Origin: Solirubrobacterales bacterium
GTDB lineage: Bacteria; Actinomycetota; Thermoleophilia; Solirubrobacterales; Solirubrobacteraceae
NCBI GenBank assembly: GCA_019244395.1
Contig: JAFASQ010000420.1
Coordinates: 1-32,891, forward strand
Direction: 5' to 3'
DNA length: 32,891 nucleotides
The position numbers and the translations under genes are program-made. Under the pieces are notes generated by a model. That model saw only the letters and a list, made by a program, of their open reading frames with translations, ran no database searches and was not told the origin of the DNA. Positions 21,324 through 28,657 of this stretch are shown piece by piece (positions within the stretch are counted from its first letter, which is position 1; each line of letters opens with the position of its first letter).

Positions 21324-24161
21324 ACGTCGGAACAGCTGATCGGGCGCGATCGCGAGCTGCGCGTCTTGCTGGACGCGCTCGATCCCGCGCGCCCGGGTGC
21401 GCGGGCTGTCGTGCTCGAAGGCGAACCCGGGGTCGGCAAGACCGCACTGTGGCGCCGTGCGCTCGGCGCGGCCCCAGCGCGCGGATGGCGGATCTTGACG
21501 AGCGCGCCGGCCAGAACGGAGTCCAGGCTTGCCTTCGCCGCCCTGGGCGACCTTTTCGATCTGGAGATCGACGAGGCGCTGGCGGGGTTGCCCACGCCGC
21601 AGCGCCGGGTGCTCGAGGTCGCACTGCTGCGATCCGGCGAGCGCCTGAGCGCGGACGCGATCGATGAGCGGATGATCGGGGTCGCCACGCTGGCTGTCCT
21701 CCGCGCCCTCGCGGCTCGCGCGCCGTGCGTCGTCGCCATCGACGACCTGCAGTGGGTCGACGCATCGTCGGCCGGCGCGATCCGCTTTGCCCTGCGTCGC
21801 CTCGGCAACGAGCCGATCCTGGTGCTGGCGACGCGGCGGCTCGGCCCGCGCCCGAGCGCAACGCCCGAGCTCGAGCGGATGCTGGGCGACGACCGAGTCC
21901 AGCGGCTGCGGGTCAACCCGCTCAGCCTCGGTGGCGTGCATGAGCTGCTGGTCACCAGGCTCGGCTTCGAAGCCTCCCGCGCGACCCTCCTGCGTCTGCA
22001 CGAGCTCACGGCCGGTAATCCGTTCTATTCGCTCGAGATCGGTCGGGAGCTGATCGCTCGCAGGACCGAGCCGGCTCCCGACGAGCGTCTTCCGGTACCT
22101 GGCAGCGTGCGCGAGCTCGTGCGCACTCGGCTCGAGCGGCTCTCGCGGCCGACCCGCGAGGCGCTGCTCGCGGCGGCCGCCCTCGGCCGGCCGACGCGAG
22201 CAACCCTTACTCGCTTGGACCCGCAGGCGGAGGGCGCATTGGACGAGGCGCTCGCCGCCGGTGTAATCGAGATGTCCGGCGGAGAGCGGGTGCGCTTCGC
22301 CCACCCCTTGTTCGCCTCCGTCCACTACGAACAGGCACCGCTTGCCGAGCGTCGCCGCATGCACGCTCGCCTGAGCCAGCTCGTTGACGACCTTGAGGAA
22401 CGCGCGCGGCACCTGGCGCTGGCCACGCCCGGCGTCGATGAAAGTGTCGCGGCGCAACTGGAGGCAGCGGCCGGCTCGGCGGCCAGGCGTGGCGCGACGC
22501 GCTCGGCGGCAGAGTTCTCCGACCTGGCGGCCCGCCTCACGCCGACCCCGAGCGAGCGCGCCGAGCGGGTGCTGGCGGCCGCCGAGTACCACCACCGAAC
22601 GGGAAGCCTCGGACTGGCCGGTGATCGCGCGCGGGATGCGCTCGGAGCCGCTACGGCGCCGGGCATCCGCGCCCGGGCGTTCGCGCTGCTCGGCACGCTT
22701 GCGGCGGACAGCGAGGGAGTCGACGCTGCCTCGGGCCTCTATCGCCGCGGCTTGCGCGCGGCAGGCGCCGCCCGCGAGCTGCGCGCCGACCTGCATCAGA
22801 AGCTGACCTGGCTCCGGCTGCTCAATGCCGACGCCCGTGGGGCCGAACGCCACGCCCGAGCCATGCTTCGGCTTGCCGCGGGGGTCGATAGCGAGGCGGA
22901 AGCGACGGCGTCGGCCACGCTGGCCCTGGTCGTCGTGGCGCGCGGACGGCCGGTTCCGAGCGCGCTGCTCGAGCGAGCCCGCCGTGACGCCGCGGCGCAC
23001 ACCGGCGACCGGCCGTGGGCGTGGTCAGAAACGAGCCCGGCGTCGCTCGAAGGCCTCGTGCTGCTATGGGGCGGTGAGCTCGAGCGGGCGCGCGGTCCCC
23101 TCCGGACGATGGAGCGCGAGGCGGTGGAGTCGGCGGATCCGTGGCGCGAGATGCACGCGGTGGCCTACCTCAGCGCGCTCGAGACGGGCCTCGGCCGCCC
23201 GCTGCGCGGTTGGGAGCTGGCCCGGCGGTATGTGGACCTCTCGGTCGCCGCGCAGGATGCGCAGCGCGCGGGGGCGCTCTGGCCGCTGGCCGCCGCCGCG
23301 AGCTGGCTCGGACGTGCCGACGAAGCACGGGATGCCGCGCGCGAGGGCCTGGCGCTGGCCGAGCGCACCGGCCACGGCCTGTACGTGATCGGCAACCTGA
23401 CCGCGCTCGGCGCCACCGCGCTCTCGCTCGAGGAGCCCGGTGACGCCGCCGCGAATCTCGGGCGGGCGTGGGACCTGATGCGCCGCGGCGGGATCGAATC
23501 CGTGGCGCGCTTTCCGGTCCCCGCCGATCTGGTCGAGGCGCTCGTCGCGATCGGCGAGGAGGATCGCGCGGCAGCTCTCGCGCGCGAGCACGGCGTGATC
23601 GCCACCAGGCTCGGGCGCCCGTGGATTCTCGCCCTGGCGGCGCGGTCGGCCGGTCTCGCCGCCGAGGCTCGGGGCGAGGACGAGGTCGCGGTCGAGGCAT
23701 TCGAGCGCGCCCTGGGCGAGCACGACGCCCAGGACCGACCGCTCGATCGCGCCCGGACCCTCCTCGCCTACGGGGCCATGGAGCGGCGACGGCGGCGCAA
23801 GCTCAGCGCGCGCGACTTGCTCGGGGCGGCGCTGGCCGCCTTCGAAGCGGCCGGCGCGGAGCGGTGGGCCGAGCGCGCGCGGGCTGAGATCGCCCGCATC
23901 GGCGGCAGACAGGCCGCCGGATCCGGGTCACTGAGCGGGACCGAGGCCGAGATCGCCCGGCTGGTCGCCGCGGGCCGCACGAACCGCGAGGTCGCGGCGG
24001 CACTTCACCTGAGTGCCCGCACGGTCGAGTGGAACCTGTCGAAGCTGTACCGCAAGCTCGGCGTACGCTCGCGTACCGAGCTGGCCGGTGCCCTCGGTTC
24101 GTGGGAATCCCTGGACGCGGCCCCACCTTCGGCGGGCAAATCCGTGGATTCCCCCGGTTGA
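21324..24161 (+). CDS. Large AAA-ATPase LuxR-family transcriptional regulator (MalT/LAL-like)
   Basis: The protein of about 945 residues begins with an AAA ATPase. It has the family opening LIGRDRELRVLLDAL, Walker A GEPGVGKT and Walker B CVVAIDDLQWVD, followed by a long helical TPR-like region and a C-terminal LuxR helix-turn-helix (SGTEAEIARLVAAGRTNREVAAALHLSARTVEWNLSKLYRKLGVRSRTEL). Such LAL regulators activate target operons on binding an inducer. The track starts at TTG 21366, which removes the conserved LIGRDREL. The frame is open back to 21279 but has no ATG, GTG or TTG there. ACG 21324, placed after AAGGGGGA, or CTG 21336 are the in-frame options. The start given is therefore provisional. 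Confidence 0.88.
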   Translation, partial: TSEQLIGRDRELRVLLDALDPARPGARAVVLEGEPGVGKTALWRRALGAAPARGWRILTSAPARTESRLAFAALGDLFDLEIDEALAGLPTPQRRVLEVALLRSGERLSADAIDERMIGVATLAVLRALAARAPCVVAIDDLQWVDASSAGAIRFALRRLGNEPILVLATRRLGPRPSATPELERMLGDDRVQRLRVNPLSLGGVHELLVTRLGFEASRATLLRLHELTAGNPFYSLEIGRELIARRTEPAPDERLPVPGSVRELVRTRLERLSRPTREALLAAAALGRPTRATLTRLDPQAEGALDEALAAGVIEMSGGERVRFAHPLFASVHYEQAPLAERRRMHARLSQLVDDLEERARHLALATPGVDESVAAQLEAAAGSAARRGATRSAAEFSDLAARLTPTPSERAERVLAAAEYHHRTGSLGLAGDRARDALGAATAPGIRARAFALLGTLAADSEGVDAASGLYRRGLRAAGAARELRADLHQKLTWLRLLNADARGAERHARAMLRLAAGVDSEAEATASATLALVVVARGRPVPSALLERARRDAAAHTGDRPWAWSETSPASLEGLVLLWGGELERARGPLRTMEREAVESADPWREMHAVAYLSALETGLGRPLRGWELARRYVDLSVAAQDAQRAGALWPLAAAASWLGRADEARDAAREGLALAERTGHGLYVIGNLTALGATALSLEEPGDAAANLGRAWDLMRRGGIESVARFPVPADLVEALVAIGEEDRAAALAREHGVIATRLGRPWILALAARSAGLAAEARGEDEVAVEAFERALGEHDAQDRPLDRARTLLAYGAMERRRRRKLSARDLLGAALAAFEAAGAERWAERARAEIARIGGRQAAGSGSLSGTEAEIARLVAAGRTNREVAAALHLSARTVEWNLSKLYRKLGVRSRTELAGALGSWESLDAAPPSAGKSVDSPG

Positions 24162-24194
24162 TCGCCGGCGGCACGGCTCATAGCTTGCGCCGCC

Positions 24195-24506
24195 GTGAAC
24201 TCCTATCTCGTCGAGCGCTATCTCCCCGGTCTGGCCGAGGTCGATATTCGCGCCGGCCTGATGAGGGCACAGGCGGCATGCGCAGAACTCTCTGCGGCGG
24301 GAACCGAGATCCGCTACGTCGGGTCGATCTTCCTGCCGTTGGAAGAATCCTGCTTCTGCCGCTTTGACAGCGACCACCCGGAGGCGGTGGTCGAGGTCAA
24401 CCAACGCGCACAGCTGGCCTTCGCGCGCGTCACGGCCGGGGTCGCGATCGTGCCGGTCCACAGCGTTGTAACCGAGGGGGCGCAGTCATCCGGCAGTCCC
24501 TGGTGA
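24195..24506 (+). CDS. DUF4242-like small protein
   Basis: The 103-residue product opens MNSYLVERYLPGLAEVDIRAGLMRAQAACAELSAAGTEIRYVGSIFLPLEESCFCRFDS, matching the ferredoxin-like DUF4242 group, one member of which binds nickel in Streptomyces. A CFC motif (C53, C55) sits where that family has it, and the remainder VVEVNQRAQLAFARVTAGVAIVP completes the fold. The GTG start is inside a possible stem (cggcggc at 24166-24172 with gccgccg at 24189-24195) and has no clear ribosome-binding site. The biological role is unknown. It lies 33 bases after the LuxR-type gene. Confidence 0.75.
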   Translation: MNSYLVERYLPGLAEVDIRAGLMRAQAACAELSAAGTEIRYVGSIFLPLEESCFCRFDSDHPEAVVEVNQRAQLAFARVTAGVAIVPVHSVVTEGAQSSGSPW

Positions 24507-24563
24507 CGTCGCACGCCCAATCACGCCTCTCACCACCAATCAAACCACGGAGGTATCCACCAG

Positions 24564-25409
24564 ATGTCAAAGCGATTGTCATCGCTAATCGCCGCGGCGG
24601 GCGTAATCGCCGTCACCGCTGCGCTGGCGTTCGCTCCGGGCGCCGGCGCCGCGTCGTCGCTGCCGACGCTCAACATCGCGCTCACCGGAACGACGGGGGT
24701 CTCCGTCTCCGGGAGCATGGTGTCGGGCGCGGTCAACGTCTCCTCGACGTTCAGCGGCAAGGCCCCGAGCGGCCCCAACAGCAACGGACCGACGTGGGGG
24801 CTGGTCCGCCTGAACCCGGGCGCTTCGATCCAGCAGGCGATCGGGGCGGTGCAGAGCCACCACGGTGACATCAACGCTCTGGACCCGTACGGCAGTTTGT
24901 TCGCCGACGGGAGCGCTCCGGGCACCGTCCAGACGTTGCTCTCGCCGGGCAATTACGTCGCCCTCAACATCACCGGCAACGGCGCGCCCGCTTTCGCCCT
25001 CTTCACGGTCACAGAGTCCTCGTCACCCGCGGCGCTGCCGGCGGCCGCCGCCACCCAGACCGCGATCGAGTTCGGCTTCCGGGGCCCGACCGTGCTGCAC
25101 AACGGGACGATCGTGCGCGCCCAGAACGGCGGCTACCTCGTCCACATGGTCATCGCGTTCGGGGTGAAGAATCCCGCCACCGGGCGGACAGTGATGGCCC
25201 TGCTGCTCGCCGGCAAGGACGGCCGGGCACAGAAGCTGATTAGCCACCAGATGATCAACCTGGCTGGCCCAATCTCGCCGGGCGGGATGCAGCAACAGGT
25301 CCTGCACACCAAGCCGGGCTACTACGTCGAGGCGTGCTTCATGGACACGCAGGACGGTCGCGAGCACACGCGGCTCGGGATGATGCGCCTGATCCGCGTC
25401 GTCAAGTAG
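24564..25409 (+). CDS. Secreted protein of unknown function
   Basis: The 281-residue product starts at ATG 24564 with CGGAGGT nine bases upstream. It has a Sec signal peptide (LSSLIAAAGVIAVTAALAFAPGAGAAS) and probably leaves the cell or sits in the envelope. The mature part is strand-rich and Gly/Ser/Thr/Asn-rich, and may consist of two related halves: both contain a segment ending in PG-N/Y-Y-V (LLSPGNYVALNITG and HTKPGYYVEACFM) followed by a strand. Similar proteins occur in actinobacteria, but I cannot name a domain. It is separated from the next gene by a strong hairpin. Confidence 0.75.
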   Translation: MSKRLSSLIAAAGVIAVTAALAFAPGAGAASSLPTLNIALTGTTGVSVSGSMVSGAVNVSSTFSGKAPSGPNSNGPTWGLVRLNPGASIQQAIGAVQSHHGDINALDPYGSLFADGSAPGTVQTLLSPGNYVALNITGNGAPAFALFTVTESSSPAALPAAAATQTAIEFGFRGPTVLHNGTIVRAQNGGYLVHMVIAFGVKNPATGRTVMALLLAGKDGRAQKLISHQMINLAGPISPGGMQQQVLHTKPGYYVEACFMDTQDGREHTRLGMMRLIRVVK

Positions 25410-25421
25410 CTGCAGTCACCT

Positions 25422-25452
25422 GGGCCGCGCGTCGGTGGGGTGCGCGCGGCCC
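25422..25452 (+). terminator. Perfect 10-bp GC hairpin after the secreted-protein gene
   Basis: GGGCCGCGCG at 25422-25431 and its exact complement CGCGCGGCCC at 25443-25452 form a ten-pair stem with an 11-base loop, 12 bases past the stop. The following sequence cctcttgttctc is moderately T-rich. This is a good terminator candidate between the secreted and the membrane gene, though a processing site is possible. Confidence 0.6.
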
Positions 25453-25494
25453 GCAGCCTCTTGTTCTCACGTCAACCTCCGGGGGTCTCACGTC

Positions 25495-25896
25495 ATGGCT
25501 CTTCATGACTCAACATCAATCCTGCGCTGGCCGGCCGCCGCATGCCTGGCCGCAACCGCCGCAATTCATATGACACTGGTACCGGACCACCTGCGCGAGG
25601 CGCCGTACGCCGGTGCCCTGTTCATCGCCTTGAGCGCCGCCGCGCTCGCCGGCGCCCTCCTGATCATGGCGGTCGACCACCAGCTTGTCTGGACCGGAGC
25701 GGCCGCGCTTTGCCTGGCCGCCGTGATCAGCTACGTCCTCTCGCGCTCGGTGGGGTTGCCGTCGATGTCCGACGATGTCGGCGACTGGCTCAACCGGCTC
25801 GGGATGGCCGCAGTGGCCTGCGAGGCCGCGGCCGTCATGATCTGCTCGGTCGTCCTCTGGCAGGCGCACGCGGATCGCCGGCCAAGGATGGCCTAG
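25495..25896 (+). CDS. Four-helix membrane protein
   Basis: The 133-residue product has four hydrophobic helices: LRWPAAACLAATAAIHMTLVPDH, PYAGALFIALSAAALAGALLIMAV, VWTGAAALCLAAVISYVLSRSVGLP and GMAAVACEAAAVMICSVVLWQA. The motif IHMTLVPDHLREAPYAGALF is characteristic of a group of small actinobacterial membrane proteins often found beside secreted copper- or redox-type proteins; no function is established. The track start at 25435 lies in the hairpin region. ATG 25495 is used, without a strong ribosome-binding site. Confidence 0.75.
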   Translation: MALHDSTSILRWPAAACLAATAAIHMTLVPDHLREAPYAGALFIALSAAALAGALLIMAVDHQLVWTGAAALCLAAVISYVLSRSVGLPSMSDDVGDWLNRLGMAAVACEAAAVMICSVVLWQAHADRRPRMA

Positions 25897-26282
25897 CCCT
25901 GCGCCCGCGCTCGCCGGAACGATGGCTGTGCACTGAGAGCGCGGATCAAGCCCGGCCTCAGGCCCCGCACGGCGAGGCCGGGGCCGGGCTCCGTCGCGCC
26001 CCTCCAAAGCTCTCGGTGGCGATCAGCGTCTTCCCAGCCCCGGCGATCCGCGACGCGGCGAGATCGCGCCGGTGGCGCGTGGCGGACAACTCATCGCTCG
26101 ATCGCCTCTCGGGCGCGAGTGAGGAGTTACCGTGTCAGAGCCGGGTGAATATGTATTCGGCCCGCGTCGCGGCGGCGGCGCTCTGATTCCGGTACTGCCA
26201 CTGGCCGCGGCGCAAGACCCCAGCGGTCTCGTCCAGCCAGATCGGCCCGGAGAGGAGAACCCGGATCGCATAGGCTGGCGGG
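25897..26282. other. Intergenic gap before the rraA-like gene
   Basis: The 386 bases hold a GC-rich inverted repeat near 25949-25990. GAGGAG at 26120-26125 is followed by GTG 26132, opening a 61-codon frame into the rraA-like gene. On the minus strand an open frame of about 58 codons ends at 26135. None of these has a recognised product, and I see no RNA gene. The region is otherwise featureless. Confidence 0.5.
25949..25990 (+). terminator. GC-rich inverted repeat after the membrane gene
   Basis: AGCCCGGCC (25949-25957) is the exact complement of GGCCGGGCT (25982-25990). A competing inner stem pairs CCGGCCTC (25952-25959) with GAGGCCGG (25974-25981). No T-run follows. The element lies 53 bases after the stop and could be a terminator or a two-state hairpin. 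Confidence 0.45.
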
Positions 26283-26957
26283 ATGGAGGACCTGCTCAAG
26301 GCACTCGCGCGCTATGACGCCCCCACGCTCGCCAACGCGATCGAGACGTTCGACCTGCAGCCGCGCGACGTCGGGTTTGCCGACAGCCGGATCCGGTGCA
26401 TGTTCCCGGAGCTCGGCCGGATGGTCGGTTTTGCCGCCACCGCGACGATCGTCGCCCGCGGCACGCCCGGCCCGGATTGGCGGGGCGCCGGCAACGAGGC
26501 GCTCTACGCGCATGTGCGTACGGTTCGCGCGCCGCGCGTCGTGGTGGTCAAGGACCTCGATGACCCCCCCGCGCACGGCTCGCTGTGGGGCGAGGTCCAC
26601 GCGACGATCTTCGGCGCGCTCGGCTGCGTGGGCTGCGTGACCGACGGCGCGGTCCGAGACCTCGATGAGGCGCGGACGATGGGATTTCACTTCTTCGCCG
26701 CCGGGCCCTCGGTCTCGCACGCCTACGTGCGAGTGGAGGCGGTTGGCGACCCCGTCGATATCGGGGGCTTGCTCGTGGCGCCGGGTGACCTCTTGCACGC
26801 CGACCAGCACGGCGTGCTCAAGATCCCCCTCGAGATCGCGGCGGAACTGCCGGCGGCGGCCGATCGAGTGATCGAGTCCGAGCAGGCGCTGCTGGGCTGG
26901 GTGCGCTCGGAGGATTTCGATCCCGATCGCCTCGCCGAGATGCGCGCCCGCCACTGA
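26283..26957 (+). CDS. RraA-family protein, candidate HMG/CHA aldolase
   Basis: The 224-residue product belongs to the RraA fold. GEVHATIFGALGCVGCVTDGAVRDLDEARTMGF contains the conserved VTDGAVRD with its Arg-Asp pair, and GDLLHADQHGVLKIP is the second family motif. It is longer than E. coli RraA (about 160 residues) and nearer the length of 4-hydroxy-4-methyl-2-oxoglutarate aldolases, which act in protocatechuate 4,5-cleavage. Its place next to a quinate/shikimate locus that yields protocatechuate supports that reading, but a RNase-E-inhibitor-like or unrelated role is not excluded. ATG 26283 is the start. It converges with the TetR gene. Confidence 0.82.
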   Translation: MEDLLKALARYDAPTLANAIETFDLQPRDVGFADSRIRCMFPELGRMVGFAATATIVARGTPGPDWRGAGNEALYAHVRTVRAPRVVVVKDLDDPPAHGSLWGEVHATIFGALGCVGCVTDGAVRDLDEARTMGFHFFAAGPSVSHAYVRVEAVGDPVDIGGLLVAPGDLLHADQHGVLKIPLEIAAELPAAADRVIESEQALLGWVRSEDFDPDRLAEMRARH

Positions 26958-26973
26958 CCTGCAGGGCTCGCAG

Positions 26974-27630
26974 CTAAGTGGCGGTTAGGTAGGCGACGAT
27001 CATGTCGGCGAGCATCTCGCGGTAGTGCTCGCGCAGTGCCCGGCTGGTGAGATCGCGGTTGAAGATGGCACCGAACGTGTGCCGGTTGGCCACGCGGAAG
27101 ACGCAGAACGCGCTGATCATCATGTGCAGATCGACCGCGTCGACGCTGCGCGTGAAGGCTCCTGACGCTCGACCGCGGTCGAGGATCCTCGCGATGAGCT
27201 CGATGGCCGGTTGGTTCAGGGTCGCGAGCCGCTCGGAACGCTCCAGGTGCTTCGCGCGATGGATGTTCTCGATGCTGACCAGTCGTATGAACTGGGGGTG
27301 CGACTCGTGGTGGTCGAAGGTCAGTTCGGCCAGTCGGCGGATGGCTGAGACCGGGTCGAGGTGCTCGACGTCGATTTGCTGCTCGGCGGTGCGGATCGCT
27401 CCGTAGGCCTGCTCCAGGACGGCAACGTAGAGCTGCTCCTTGCTGCCAAAGTAGTAGTAGATCATCCGCTTGGTCGTATGGGTCTGAGCGGCGATCTGGT
27501 CGACGCGGGCGCCTGAGTACCCCTGTTCGGCGAATTCTTGGGTCGCGACCTCGAGGATCTCGTTGCGGGTTAGCGCTGCGTCGCGCTGGCGCCTTTGTTC
27601 CGCCACCGGCGTGGTCTTTTGAGCTGGCAT
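26974..27630 (-). CDS. TetR/AcrR-family transcriptional regulator
   Basis: The 218-residue product carries an N-terminal helix-turn-helix: LTRNEILEVATQEFAEQGYSGARVDQIAAQTHTTKRMIYYYFGSKEQLYVAVLEQAY. It is followed by a helical ligand/dimer domain ending REHYREMLADMIVAYL. The track start at 27747 covers the intergenic palindromes. ATG 27630 has GGAAAGGA four bases upstream and gives the normal family length. Divergent from the shikimate dehydrogenase gene, it most likely represses or tunes the quinate genes, with a pathway metabolite as inducer; both are inferred. Confidence 0.93.
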   Translation of the reverse strand: MPAQKTTPVAEQRRQRDAALTRNEILEVATQEFAEQGYSGARVDQIAAQTHTTKRMIYYYFGSKEQLYVAVLEQAYGAIRTAEQQIDVEHLDPVSAIRRLAELTFDHHESHPQFIRLVSIENIHRAKHLERSERLATLNQPAIELIARILDRGRASGAFTRSVDAVDLHMMISAFCVFRVANRHTFGAIFNRDLTSRALREHYREMLADMIVAYLTAT

Positions 27631-27681
27631 GCGTCCTTTCCAGGCGTGGATCGACGCCGATTCTATGAATGCGGCGTTTAG

Positions 27682-27719
27682 GGATCCCGCGATGGGATAC
27701 GTATAACTAACTAGTTCGT
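27682..27719. promoter_or_regulatory. Palindrome cluster, candidate TetR operators
   Basis: GGATCCC and GGGATAC (27682-27688 and 27694-27700, one mismatch) flank gcgat. ATACGTAT (27697-27704) is a perfect palindrome. ACTAACTAGTTCGT (27706-27719) is an almost perfect 14-base palindrome centred on AACTAGTT. They sit between the divergent TetR and shikimate dehydrogenase starts, where operators of such regulators usually lie. Confidence 0.55.
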
Positions 27720-27730
27720 CCATTACGGCC

Positions 27731-27778
27731 CTGAGATCGAATAGCAAGACCGCCGTGAGCTCGAATAGCGAGACCGCC
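27731..27778. repeat. 24-bp tandem repeat at the shikimate dehydrogenase start
   Basis: ctgagatcgaatagcaagac plus cgcc (27731-27754) is followed directly by gtgagctcgaatagcgagac plus cgcc (27755-27778), differing at three positions. The second copy contains the GTG start. The first has CTG in the same frame, so the first eight codons have been duplicated upstream. No strong ribosome-binding site is visible before the GTG. Confidence 0.9.
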
Positions 27779-28642
27779 AGCTATGTCGTCGGACTGATCG
27801 GTGCCGATATCGGTCCGTCTTTCAGCCCGTCGCTGCACGAGCGCGAGGCCGCCGAGTTGGGGCTGCGCTATGCCTATAAGCGCATCGACATCAACGAGCT
27901 CGGAATAGCTCCCGAGGGCGTGGGTGAGCTCCTGCGGATGGCCCAGCGGCGCGGCTTCAGAGGCGTCAATGTCACGCATCCGTGCAAGCAGACGGCCGTC
28001 GAGCATCTGGCGGAGCTCTCCGCGGACGCTGCCGCGCTAGGAGCTGTCAATACCGTCGTCTTCGAGGACGGCAAGGCGGTTGGGCACAACACCGACTGGC
28101 CAGGCTTTCAGCAGAGCTTCATCCGCGGACTGCCCGACGTGGCGACGACGCGGGTCGTCCTCCTCGGCGCGGGGGGAGCTGGTACGGCAGTGGCTCACGC
28201 TGCGCTGTCGCTCGGAGTCGAGCGACTCGCAGTAGTCGACACCGACTTCGATCGCGCCGGCGCGCTGGCGCGGTCTCTTCGCCGGCGCTACGGCGACGAT
28301 CGGGCGACTGTGCCGGCGCGATTGTCCGCCGAGCTGCGGCGGGCGGACGGACTCATCAATGCGACGCCAACCGGGATGGCGGCGCATCCAGGGTCGCCCC
28401 TGCCATTGGAGCATCTACACGATCGCCTCTGGGTCGCCGACGTGGTCTACCGACCGTTGGAGACCGAATTGCTGCGGCACGCCCGGCACCTAGGTTGCCG
28501 GACGCTGGACGGCGGGGGCATGGCGGTCTTCCAGGCGGCGCTCTCGTTCGAATTGTTCACCGGATGCGAGCCCAACACAGAGCGGATGCTTCGGCACTTT
28601 GCGCTGTTGGCCGAAGACGCCCCAGCACCGGTGACGAGGTAG
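27755..28642 (+). CDS. Shikimate/quinate 5-dehydrogenase
   Basis: The 295-residue enzyme interconverts shikimate or quinate and its 3-dehydro form. SFSPSLH carries the substrate-binding serines (about 23-28). K78 in NVTHPCKQ and D114 in GHNTDWPGFQ are the catalytic pair. The nucleotide loop is LLGAGGAGTA (136-145), with INATPTGM later. The second strand of the Rossmann fold ends VVDTDFDRAG, an acidic residue where NADP enzymes have NR-T/S. This points to NAD and a catabolic direction, as in corynebacterial QsuD. The gene is the first of three plus-strand catabolic genes and is divergent from tetR. Confidence 0.92.
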   Translation: MSSNSETASYVVGLIGADIGPSFSPSLHEREAAELGLRYAYKRIDINELGIAPEGVGELLRMAQRRGFRGVNVTHPCKQTAVEHLAELSADAAALGAVNTVVFEDGKAVGHNTDWPGFQQSFIRGLPDVATTRVVLLGAGGAGTAVAHAALSLGVERLAVVDTDFDRAGALARSLRRRYGDDRATVPARLSAELRRADGLINATPTGMAAHPGSPLPLEHLHDRLWVADVVYRPLETELLRHARHLGCRTLDGGGMAVFQAALSFELFTGCEPNTERMLRHFALLAEDAPAPVTR

Positions 28643-28657
28643 GGGTTTCGGTTAGCG

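Noticed and set aside
21291-23000. 569-residue minus-strand ORF opposite the LuxR regulator
   Set aside because: It is antisense to the ATPase/TPR coding region and lacks any domain. Long antisense frames are common in high-GC genes.
26132-26317. 61-codon ORF after GAGGAG at 26120
   Set aside because: The ribosome-binding site is good, but the product has no recognisable pattern and overlaps the rraA-like gene by 35 bases. It could be a leader, but I cannot support it.
26127-26954. 275-residue minus-strand ORF opposite the rraA-like gene
   Set aside because: It mirrors the coding frame of the RraA-family gene and has no motif of its own.
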